NCBI GenBank assembly: GCA_023137655.1
Contig: JAGLOT010000011.1
Location: 1 to 9,931, forward strand
Direction: 5' to 3'
From: Nanobdellota archaeon
GTDB lineage: Archaea; Nanobdellota; Nanobdellia; Woesearchaeales; BS150m-G63
DNA length: 9,931 nt
Every line of letters begins with the position of its first letter. Within the stretch, counting starts at the first letter, position 1. This document shows, piece after piece, positions 1 through 5,961 of the stretch. The notes under the pieces are model-generated. The model was given only the letters and a program-made list of their open reading frames with translations, was not told the origin of the DNA and did not search any database. The position numbers were made by a program, and so were the translations under genes.

Positions 1-236
1 TTACCCATAATATAAAGTAGCATAAATATGGATAGCGTATATTTCCTTCCAATCTTATCCGCAATAATACCTGTTGGCACTTCAGAAAATAATACTGCGA
101 TAATTAGAATTGCTTCAAGAGAAACTACTTGAAAAGTGTCTAACCCTCTTGAAAAGTAAAATAGAGTTAAAATTGGTGAAAAGAAGAATAATGATTTAAA
201 AAAATACACCCATTTAATCTTAGTAATATTATCCAT
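1..236 (-). CDS. MFS transporter, N-terminal part (runs off the window start)
   Basis: This gene is cut by the left edge; 78 codons are visible from ATG at 236. The N-terminus is short and polar (MDNITKIKW), followed by a hydrophobic helix and then the MFS motif-A loop, EVPTGIIADKIGRK, at residues 52-65. That loop, between membrane helices 2 and 3, marks proton- or substrate-driven transporters of the major facilitator superfamily. The same loop appears at nearly the same place in the three other transporters here (residues 58-71, 58-71 and 56-69), so this is a fourth paralogue. The start is supported by a TATA-like box at 259-266, placed for a leaderless transcript. It lies 42 bases downstream of the next minus-strand transporter in the same direction and seems to have its own promoter. 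The substrate is unknown. Confidence 0.85.
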   Translation of the reverse strand, partial: MDNITKIKWVYFFKSLFFFSPILTLFYFSRGLDTFQVVSLEAILIIAVLFSEVPTGIIADKIGRKYTLSIFMLLYIMG

Positions 237-258
237 AACATGAAATTAAAGAATTATA

Positions 259-266
259 TTTATATT
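259..266 (-). promoter_or_regulatory. TATA-like box of the partial MFS gene
   Basis: On the minus strand this reads AATATAAA and occupies positions -23 to -30 from the ATG at 236. Archaeal TATA boxes sit about 26 bases before the transcription start, so the mRNA would begin at or next to the start codon (leaderless). No Shine-Dalgarno sequence is visible, which fits. The same octamer sits at exactly the same distance before the neighbouring transporter (1498-1505). Confidence 0.5.
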
Positions 267-278
267 TGTTTCTAAAAA

Positions 279-1475
279 TTAAATTAACTTTGGTGTTTGT
301 TTAGTCTTCATTGCTAAAGGAATTAATATTGTTAATACTAATAAAAACAAACCTGTAGAAATCAAAACAATTTTTAACCCCCAATTATCACTTGAAAAAC
401 CAAATATTGCAGAAAGTATAACAAAACCCAATCTAGAAAACATACTACCTACAGACAATACTGTTGCCCTTTCTTTTGATTTAGTTATTTTATTAATATA
501 ATCTCCAAGAACTGGTGAAATAAATCCCCTAACAAATTCTCTAAAAAAGAAAAACATAGCACCCCACCAAACAAATGAAATACCAACCCCCAAAAAAGTT
601 ATAACTAAAAATATTGGTATAAAAATCAAAGATTTAAACACACCTAGTTTATTTTCTATTTTATGTGCTTTTAAAGAAGCTATACCAGTAAAGATTGCAA
701 ATATAGCAAATACAACCCCATACTGGGGTAAGGGTAAGTTAGTGGCCCTAAAATATGGCTGATATATCATAAATGCAATATTGGATATACCCAAAATAAT
801 AAACATATAGGTGAAAATTTTTAATAAACGACTATCTTGAACAGATCTCTTAATTATAGAACCCATTTGTTTTAGTTCTTGTTTTAGGGTTTGATTTTCT
901 ATTAATTTATGTCTCTTTGGTTCTTTAAAACTTAAACTTAGGAAGGATAGCAAAACATGACCTATCAAAGTTACTAAAATTGTAAACTTAACACCTGAGG
1001 AAATAGCTAATGCTGCAAGTAATGAAGATATAATTACAGCTATTTCCCCATAGAATCTTGATTTCCCATATATTTTCTTAAATTCTTTTTCCCTTTTTAA
1101 TTCCAATAAAGAATCATATAATAATGCCTCATTTGCACCAGATAAAAATGCTATTGCTAATCCAAGTAAAATATGAGCTAAAATAAATAAATAATAACTA
1201 TTTGCAGTAAACAATACTGCTATAGAACTTGCCTGTAATAAAGAACTTAAAATTATAGAATTCTTCCTTCCAAATTTATCTGCAAAATAACCAGATGGAA
1301 TTTCAAATAAAAATATTGTTAATGATCTAACCCCTATCATTATTGCTATTTGCCCTAGAGAAAAACCAAATTCTTGAAAATAAAAGACTATGAATGGTAA
1401 AAATAAAGAAAACTGATCTAAGAACTGATAAGCATAACATTTCCTGATATTGTGTTTAACTTTATTAAATAACAT
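279..1475 (-). CDS. MFS transporter (paralogue 2)
   Basis: A 398-residue integral membrane protein of normal MFS length (about 400 residues, about 12 hydrophobic helices). The motif-A loop EIPSGYFADKFGRK is at residues 58-71. A second family signature follows helix 4: SGANEALLYDS near residues 112-122, then a basic cytoplasmic stretch. A conserved ERATVLSV segment lies in the C-terminal half. These three signatures also occur in the plus-strand transporters at 2197 and 3381, and the first also in the partial gene at 1-236, so the cluster is a paralogous family. Likely activity is small-molecule export or exchange driven by an ion gradient; the substrate cannot be read from sequence. The start at 1475 is favoured by a TATA-like box 23-30 bases upstream. 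A run of five U residues in the RNA directly follows the stop codon (274-278) and may end transcription. Confidence 0.93.
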   Translation of the reverse strand: MLFNKVKHNIRKCYAYQFLDQFSLFLPFIVFYFQEFGFSLGQIAIMIGVRSLTIFLFEIPSGYFADKFGRKNSIILSSLLQASSIAVLFTANSYYLFILAHILLGLAIAFLSGANEALLYDSLLELKREKEFKKIYGKSRFYGEIAVIISSLLAALAISSGVKFTILVTLIGHVLLSFLSLSFKEPKRHKLIENQTLKQELKQMGSIIKRSVQDSRLLKIFTYMFIILGISNIAFMIYQPYFRATNLPLPQYGVVFAIFAIFTGIASLKAHKIENKLGVFKSLIFIPIFLVITFLGVGISFVWWGAMFFFFREFVRGFISPVLGDYINKITKSKERATVLSVGSMFSRLGFVILSAIFGFSSDNWGLKIVLISTGLFLLVLTILIPLAMKTKQTPKLI

Positions 1476-1627
1476 AATCTAAAATTAGCCAACTTTGTTT
1501 ATATTATTTTCTAATTACTTGTAAAATAAAGTATACTTGTATTCTTTCAATATATTAACTGTGCTGATTCTTTGAATAATAATTGAGAATTCATTTATTA
1601 ACTCCTGAATAATTTCTTTTTTCATCT
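1476..1627. promoter_or_regulatory. Divergent promoter region between the MFS gene and the Ser/Asp-rich protein operon
   Basis: This 152-base A+T-rich gap separates two divergent transcription units. For the leftward gene, TTTATATT at 1498-1505 is a TATA-like box at -23 to -30, preceded by purine-rich sequence that could serve as a BRE. For the rightward gene, candidates are ATATATTA near 1551-1558 or TTTATTAA at 1594-1601; neither is decisive. In the middle is an exact direct repeat TACTTGTA (1516-1523 and 1534-1541, 18 bases apart), the second copy overlapping the palindrome AAGTATACTT (1529-1538). Such an arrangement could be a shared operator, but in DNA this A+T-rich it could also be chance. 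Confidence 0.45.
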
Positions 1628-2200
1628 TTGATTAGAAAGATTAATAAAAATATAAAAATAATTAAACAAATGGAACCAATATTTGAATACATAGACTCAA
1701 AATTAAGAAAAAAACCTTGGAGTAATCATCTATTTAACTATGGACCACCAGGTAGTCTAGATTATTCAATTAGCCAAATGGAAAGTGAAACTTTTACAGA
1801 ACCTACGGTATCCTCTCCAGAAGCAATGGGAGAAAGTTCAATGTTGTATGGGGGTCTTACATCATTATTAGATAATGATTATGGTCTGGGCTATGAATCT
1901 ACCATATTTATACAAGACCCTGTAGATACACCAACATTCCAAGGAGATATTACAGATACTTTAACTTATTCCCCTTACGCTCAACCAACTGCTGAAACTG
2001 CTTTAGCAGAAAGTTATAGTCCATCTCCTTTAGTTTCTTCTACCTCTGAATTAATTTCTGCTTCAGAATATGCAGAATCAGAAAATTACTCCGCCTCTGG
2101 AGGATTTGAATATTCAGATAGTGGAGAAAATGGGTATTCTGATGGAAGTTCTGACTCTGGTGGAGATAGTTCGGGTGGAGATTCAAGTGGAAGTGAATGA
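1628..2200 (+). CDS. Unrecognised Ser/Gly/Asp-rich, charge-polarised protein, first gene of a transporter operon
   Basis: I do not recognise this protein. The longest reading starts at TTG 1628 (190 residues); an ATG at 1670 would give 176. All lysines and arginines (nine, counted from the TTG start) lie in residues 1-29. The remaining 161 residues contain none, but about 27 Asp/Glu plus many Ser, Gly, Tyr, Thr and Pro. The last 30 residues are almost only Ser, Gly, Asp and Glu. There is no signal peptide, membrane helix or cysteine, so most of it is probably disordered. The N-terminus (KINKNIKIIK) resembles the polar leader of the next transporters (KFEKNIKLIN), weakly favouring the upstream start. 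The stop codon overlaps the next transporter start as ATGA, implying coupled translation and a linked role, perhaps as an accessory or regulatory partner; that is inference. Confidence 0.7.
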   Translation: MIRKINKNIKIIKQMEPIFEYIDSKLRKKPWSNHLFNYGPPGSLDYSISQMESETFTEPTVSSPEAMGESSMLYGGLTSLLDNDYGLGYESTIFIQDPVDTPTFQGDITDTLTYSPYAQPTAETALAESYSPSPLVSSTSELISASEYAESENYSASGGFEYSDSGENGYSDGSSDSGGDSSGGDSSGSE

Positions 2201-3384
2201 ACAAAATAAACTATGAATCTAACATTAAAAAGTTCTATTGGCTTAAATTCCTTCAAGGCTTAGACTTACTTGTAGCAGTCTATGTACTATTTATGTTAGC
2301 TAATAAAATTTCTATGACTCAATTAATGATTCTAGAAACAATATTAATTGCAGTTGTTCTATTAATGGAAGTCCCCTCTGGGGCATTCGCTGATTTATAT
2401 GGTAGAAAAACATCTTTAGTAATATCTATGTTTTTGGCCAGTATTAGTTTTATATTATTTGGTTTTGGAAGGACTTACTTTGTATTTCTGATTGCACAAA
2501 TTTTAATGGCTTTAAGTTGGGCTGCAGAAACAGGTGCAGATTCAGCATTAATCTATGATTCTTTAAAAGAACATAAAAAAGAAAAACAATTTTCAAAAAT
2601 ATTTGGTAAGGGGGGATTTATTGTTCAAATTACTTGGGCTGTTGTAGGGCTAATAAGTGTATTTTTAGCAATAAAATTAGGTTACAGGCCATTATTCTTT
2701 ATAACTGCAGGAATCTGGTTAATAGGTGGTTTTATAGCATTAACATTCAAAGAACCTCCAATACATAAAACATCTAAAGACAGAAATTATTTCAAACATT
2801 TAAGGGAAGGAGTAAAATTCAGCTATCAACATAAAACTGTTAAAAATTTAATAATTTATTATGGAATGTTCGCTGCATTTACTCATTTAGCATGGTTTTT
2901 AATTCAGCCATATTATGATTTTAGTACATTACCTAAATATTTCACAGGAATTGCAATGTTCTTATACTTTGGAATTTGTAGTTTGGGTTATTTATTTGCA
3001 GAAAAATTTGTTAAAAAAATTAAAGAAGAAAGAGCTTTATTGGTTTTATTATTAACTTGCGCAATATCTTTTATTGGGTTCTTTTTCATCAATAAATTTC
3101 TTGGTTTAATATTAATCGCAACCATGTCTTTTGCATCTGGTGTAAGAGATGTCGTAGTATTAAATGGCATCAACAAACATACAGATTCCAGCCATAGAGC
3201 AACTGTAATATCTGTCCAAAGTGTTTCAAAAAGTTTAATGTATGCTATATTTGCCCCATTACTAGGTTATTTCACAGATATTTTCACAGTAGAAGCAGCA
3301 TTTTTACTAATGGGAATTAGTTTATTCATATTCTTTTTATATTACTTATTTTTATCAATAAAAAAGAGGAAAGATGTTTTATGA
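2197..3384 (+). CDS. MFS transporter (paralogue 3), second gene of the operon
   Basis: A 395-residue polytopic membrane protein of full MFS length. The motif-A loop EVPSGAFADLYGRK is at residues 58-71 and the second signature TGADSALIYDS at about 112-122, in the same register without gaps as the minus-strand paralogue at 279-1475. The segment HRATVISV marks the C-terminal half. The start is fixed by ATGA overlap with the preceding gene's stop; no well-spaced Shine-Dalgarno sequence is visible, so translation probably relies on ribosomes finishing the upstream frame. It overlaps the next transporter start in the same way. Two adjacent co-translated MFS genes could form separate pumps of differing specificity or a hetero-oligomer. 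The substrate is unknown. Confidence 0.93.
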   Translation: MNKINYESNIKKFYWLKFLQGLDLLVAVYVLFMLANKISMTQLMILETILIAVVLLMEVPSGAFADLYGRKTSLVISMFLASISFILFGFGRTYFVFLIAQILMALSWAAETGADSALIYDSLKEHKKEKQFSKIFGKGGFIVQITWAVVGLISVFLAIKLGYRPLFFITAGIWLIGGFIALTFKEPPIHKTSKDRNYFKHLREGVKFSYQHKTVKNLIIYYGMFAAFTHLAWFLIQPYYDFSTLPKYFTGIAMFLYFGICSLGYLFAEKFVKKIKEERALLVLLLTCAISFIGFFFINKFLGLILIATMSFASGVRDVVVLNGINKHTDSSHRATVISVQSVSKSLMYAIFAPLLGYFTDIFTVEAAFLLMGISLFIFFLYYLFLSIKKRKDVL

Positions 3385-4562
3385 ACAAATTTGAAAAAAA
3401 TATCAAACTAATTAATTGGTATAATTTCTTTAGTTTGGGTAAACTAATCATAGTAGTAGAAGCACTTTTCTTTATTGCCGCAGGATTATCATTTAAACAG
3501 TATCTTTATCTTATGGCTATATGGACAGTTCTAGTTAACTTATTAGAAATACCAAGTGGGGCTTTTGCAGATTTACTGGGAAGAAAAAAGGCACTATTAA
3601 TTGGGCAAATAGCTGGGTTAATACAAATAATAGTTTACACATTTGCAAGTACATTCTCTGTCTTCTTAATGACGAGAATATTTGCAGCCATATGCAACAG
3701 CTTTCAGAGTGGAACTGATTCTGCGTTATTATATGATTCTGCTAAGAAATTAAAAAAAGAAAAAGAATTCAAAAAAATGAATAGCCATAGATGGTTCTTA
3801 AAATTCTTGGGGTGTGTGGTATTTTTCCCACTTGGAGCTTTCTTATTTTCAATTAATTTCAGACTTCCAGTTTATGCCTCCATACCTTTAATGGTTACAT
3901 CCATAATAATAATCTTGAATATGTCTGAAATAAAAGGCAAGAAAGGCAAATTTACTCTAAAAAAACATACTAAACATATGATTGAATCAATTAAATTTGT
4001 ATTCAATAACAAATTTGCAAGACTAATTGTCTTTTTTTCATTAACTGTAATCCCTTTATTAGCTTATTCTTATTCTGCATCTTCTGTATATTACAAAAAT
4101 ATCTTAATCCCCATTTCATTAATTGGAGTTGTTGGTGCTGTAAGCTCATTAATACAAGCAATAGCCTCAAAGAAATCCCATAAAATTGAAAAGAAAATTG
4201 GTGAAAAAACATCATTATTCTTAACACCTTTCTTATTCATAATATTCATAATACTGCATGGATTGCAAATCCCTTACATGGGAGTTATTTTTGCTCTAAT
4301 CTCTGTATTTCTAGCAATATATTTCCAAGTAACTATGGAAAATTACTTACATGGCCATATTAAATCAGAACATAGGGCAACTGCACTTTCTGTAAACAAT
4401 CAAATTAGCCTATTGTTGGGTGGAATATTGTTTGTAATACTTGGCAAAATAGAAACTGGAATCTCTTTTGGTGCAACATATATTTTTGGAGCCTTAATTT
4501 CACTGATAATTCTAATCCCTTTAGTATTCTATGCCTTGAAATACTTTAAAGAAAGAAAATAA
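3381..4562 (+). CDS. MFS transporter (paralogue 4), third gene of the operon
   Basis: A 393-residue membrane protein with the same architecture as its neighbours: the motif-A loop EIPSGAFADLLGRK at residues 56-69, SGTDSALLYDS at about 110-120 followed by a lysine-rich cytoplasmic stretch, and HRATALSV in the C-terminal half. The start overlaps the previous stop as ATGA. A purine-rich GAGGA (3366-3370) ten bases upstream may act as a ribosome-binding site. The stop codon ends two bases before the discriminator base of the convergent tRNA-Cys gene, so read-through transcripts would be antisense to that tRNA. It is more divergent from paralogue 3 than adjacency alone would suggest, so the pair is not a very recent duplication. 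The substrate is unknown. Confidence 0.93.
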   Translation: MNKFEKNIKLINWYNFFSLGKLIIVVEALFFIAAGLSFKQYLYLMAIWTVLVNLLEIPSGAFADLLGRKKALLIGQIAGLIQIIVYTFASTFSVFLMTRIFAAICNSFQSGTDSALLYDSAKKLKKEKEFKKMNSHRWFLKFLGCVVFFPLGAFLFSINFRLPVYASIPLMVTSIIIILNMSEIKGKKGKFTLKKHTKHMIESIKFVFNNKFARLIVFFSLTVIPLLAYSYSASSVYYKNILIPISLIGVVGAVSSLIQAIASKKSHKIEKKIGEKTSLFLTPFLFIIFIILHGLQIPYMGVIFALISVFLAIYFQVTMENYLHGHIKSEHRATALSVNNQISLLLGGILFVILGKIETGISFGATYIFGALISLIILIPLVFYALKYFKERK

Positions 4563-4564
4563 AA
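4552..4564 (-). terminator. Oligo-U terminator of tRNA-Cys
   Basis: On the minus strand the bases after the tRNA discriminator form a T-rich tract (TTTTATTTTCTTT), the usual archaeal stop signal for tRNA transcripts. It lies inside the last codons of the convergent transporter gene. Confidence 0.45.
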
Positions 4565-4636
4565 AGCGGAGAGAGGGACTCGAACCCTCGATCATCGGGT
4601 TGCAGCCGATTGCCTTAGCCACTTGGCCACCTCCGC
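4565..4636 (-). tRNA. tRNA-Cys (anticodon GCA)
   Basis: Read on the minus strand, a complete cloverleaf folds. The seven-base acceptor stem GCGGAGG pairs with TCTCCGC, with one G-U pair. U8 and G9 are followed by a D arm closed by GCC/GGC with a GG pair in the loop. The anticodon stem ATCGG/CCGAT carries the loop CTGCAAC with anticodon GCA (Cys). A four-base variable loop precedes the T arm, GAGGG/CCCTC with loop TTCGAGT. The discriminator base at 4565 is U, as expected for tRNA-Cys identity. CCA is not encoded and must be added after transcription. There is no intron. The gene meets the end of the plus-strand transporter operon tail to tail. Confidence 0.96.
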
Positions 4637-4666
4637 AAAAAAGTGGAACTTTTGAATGGAACCTGT

Positions 4667-4685
4667 AGAATTTAGAATAAATTCT
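4667..4685. repeat. Perfect 8-bp inverted repeat in the tRNA-Cys/DUF1003 gap
   Basis: AGAATTTA (4667-4674) and TAAATTCT (4678-4685) are perfect inverted copies separated by three bases. The element lies 31 bases upstream of the tRNA 5' end and 52 bases beyond the DUF1003 stop codon. It could be a hairpin in the DUF1003 mRNA 3' end, or an A+T-rich element overlapping the tRNA promoter. The sequence does not decide between these, and chance is possible. Confidence 0.35.
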
Positions 4686-4736
4686 GGTGACTCCACACGA
4701 ACTTAATCAAAAAAGAACTCTAATACTTTAAAAGCT

Positions 4737-5159
4737 TTACTTTTTTCCCTTAGAACTCATCTTCTGCAGCATCTTCTTGATATCTTCCAAATCCCTCTGC
4801 ATATCATCTACTTCCTTAGCAGATTTCCTATCTATCTCATAATCATAAACAGCCGTCTTTCTATCCCTTTCAGAAGTCCTATTCTGACTCATTAAAATAA
4901 TAGGTGCTTGAAACGCCGCTAAAAATGATAAAAACAAATTCAGTAAAATAAATGGATATGGGTCCCACTTATACTTTGCAATTAAAAGAATATTAACAAA
5001 CATCCACAATAAAAGAAGTAAACTTAAAATTATGATAAATTTCCAACTACCCGCCCATTTAGTTAAATTATCTGCAGCTTTTTGCCCAAGAGTACGATTT
5101 TTATTATGGGGCAAATCATGGAAACAAATATTCCTACCAATCTTCTTTTTTACTGACAT
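4737..5159 (-). CDS. DUF1003 family membrane protein
   Basis: A 140-residue protein with two membrane helices (about residues 40-60 and 67-92). The family hallmark is plain: GQKAADNLTKWAGSW before helix 1, then DPYPFILLNLFLS and AAFQAPIILMSQNR through helix 2 (residues 66-94). After helix 2 comes a charged, probably coiled-coil tail (residues 95-140) ending in lysines. DUF1003 proteins are common in bacteria and archaea and their function is unknown; this one is on the short side. The start is set by a GAGGTG ribosome-binding site eight bases upstream (5168-5173). It follows nop5-flpA in the same direction after 127 bases, so it may have its own promoter or be read through. Nothing links it to RNA modification beyond position. 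Confidence 0.88.
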   Translation of the reverse strand: MSVKKKIGRNICFHDLPHNKNRTLGQKAADNLTKWAGSWKFIIILSLLLLLWMFVNILLIAKYKWDPYPFILLNLFLSFLAAFQAPIILMSQNRTSERDRKTAVYDYEIDRKSAKEVDDMQRDLEDIKKMLQKMSSKGKK

Positions 5160-5167
5160 ACCTTAAA

Positions 5168-5173
5168 CACCTC
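5168..5173 (-). promoter_or_regulatory. Shine-Dalgarno site of the DUF1003 gene
   Basis: The minus strand reads GAGGTG, complementary to the 3' end of archaeal 16S rRNA, eight bases before ATG. A TATA-like stretch just upstream (about 5181-5188) would place the transcription start too close to use this site, so the mRNA probably starts further upstream, possibly as read-through from flpA. Confidence 0.65.
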
Positions 5174-5220
5174 TTTTAGATATAAAAATATTTCTTTTTG
5201 AACCTAATGGAAAAATCTTT

Positions 5221-5297
5221 TCTTTTGTAAAGAGTCTATGCTCTTTTCTTTTGTAGAGAACTTATGTTCTCTTCTTTTGTAAAGAGTTACACTCTTT
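5221..5297 (-). repeat. Three tandem 25-26-base hairpin units after flpA
   Basis: Three units lie head to tail at 5221-5246, 5247-5272 and 5273-5297, the last one base shorter. On the plus strand each begins with the same TCTTTTGT and then has a six-base-pair inverted repeat. The arms are AAAGAG/CTCTTT (units 1 and 3) and AGAGAA/TTCTCT (unit 2), with 5-6-base loops. Unit 2 differs from the others at two stem positions, and both changes are matched in the opposite arm, so pairing is kept. In the minus-strand mRNA this gives three stem-loops separated by the constant linker ACAAAAGA, followed by a five-U run (5211-5215). The unit nearest the gene overlaps flpA: the stop codon TAA (5287-5289) lies in its loop. 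It may be a 3' UTR structure for termination, stability or protein binding; the role is not known. Confidence 0.7.
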
Positions 5298-5961
5298 TCT
5301 TGACTACAAAAAACGCATGATCCTTTTCATATGGTTCTAATTTCCTATAATCTACAACTGTAGTTCTCTGATTCAATTCATCCATTACTTGTTTAAATAT
5401 AACACCTGGCTTCTTGGTCACATCAATACTTCTCGCCTTTAAAGACAATAAACCAAATCCTCCAGGTTTCAAAAACTTATCATAATTCTTAAAAAATATT
5501 CTTACCTGATCCCTTTGTGCAATATCTTGAAATAATACATCCACCTGAGGAATTTCTGCATATTCTTCAACGTGATTTGCACTTGCTAAGAATGGAACAA
5601 TATTTAATCTTTTTTCCATCATAAAATAAAAATCTCTCATAACTCTTGGAGCTAGGTCAACTGCAAATATAGTACCTTTAGTACAAATATCTGATAAATG
5701 GCTTACTGTAGTCCCAGATGCACTCCCTAGATAAAGAATTAAACTATCCTCTTGAATTCCTGTCTGAGAAATTCCCTTCATCATAGCAGCACCTAATTTA
5801 CTTCTTTCTGGTGCCCATTCCCTAAATTGATTTGGCCCTTCCTTATAATGTCTTTCACCATAAACTTTCTGACCTTTAACCATATTAAGAGTATAAATAT
5901 TCTTATATTTCCCTTGTTTTTTACAATATACTCCAGGGAATTTTTTATTAAGAAGTTCCAT
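5287..5961 (-). CDS. flpA: Fibrillarin-like rRNA/tRNA 2'-O-methyltransferase
   Basis: FlpA is the catalytic subunit of the archaeal C/D-box sRNP. It moves a methyl group from S-adenosylmethionine to ribose 2'-OH positions in rRNA and tRNA chosen by guide RNAs. The protein has 224 residues, normal for archaea. The N-terminal beta domain (about residues 1-45) ends in KVYGERHY, followed by the family signature FREWAPERSKLGAAM (46-60). The Rossmann fold then shows motif I LYLGSASGTTVSHLSD (76-91), the acidic cofactor residue in VDLAPR (D102, where Glu is more usual), FQDIAQRDQ (144-152) and the catalytic-region lysine in SLKARSID (K175). The gene overlaps the nop5 stop by one base (TAATG) and has a GAGGTG site eight bases upstream inside nop5. 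The stop codon lies in the loop of a hairpin repeat. Confidence 0.96.
   Translation of the reverse strand: MELLNKKFPGVYCKKQGKYKNIYTLNMVKGQKVYGERHYKEGPNQFREWAPERSKLGAAMMKGISQTGIQEDSLILYLGSASGTTVSHLSDICTKGTIFAVDLAPRVMRDFYFMMEKRLNIVPFLASANHVEEYAEIPQVDVLFQDIAQRDQVRIFFKNYDKFLKPGGFGLLSLKARSIDVTKKPGVIFKQVMDELNQRTTVVDYRKLEPYEKDHAFFVVKKRV

Noticed and set aside
1628..2200. Secreted or S-layer-type surface protein
   Set aside because: The Ser/Thr/Gly/Asp-rich composition is suggestive, but there is no signal peptide or membrane anchor; the basic head is not followed by a hydrophobic core.
2988..3176. Antisense open frame within the MFS gene, and similar short frames at 4003-4227, 6532-6795, 7604-7858, 7920-8102, 9366-9635, 9560-9847 and 9684-9911
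   Set aside because: All lie inside strongly supported genes on the other strand or in another frame, and show no motif, start signal or family resemblance.
1..4562. Mobile element or genomic island carrying the transporters
   Set aside because: No transposase, integrase, terminal repeats or attachment-site duplication of the tRNA-Cys 3' end was found in the window.
5221..5297. Short CRISPR-like array
   Set aside because: The 25-26-base units are directly adjacent, with no unique spacers, only three copies and no cas genes nearby.
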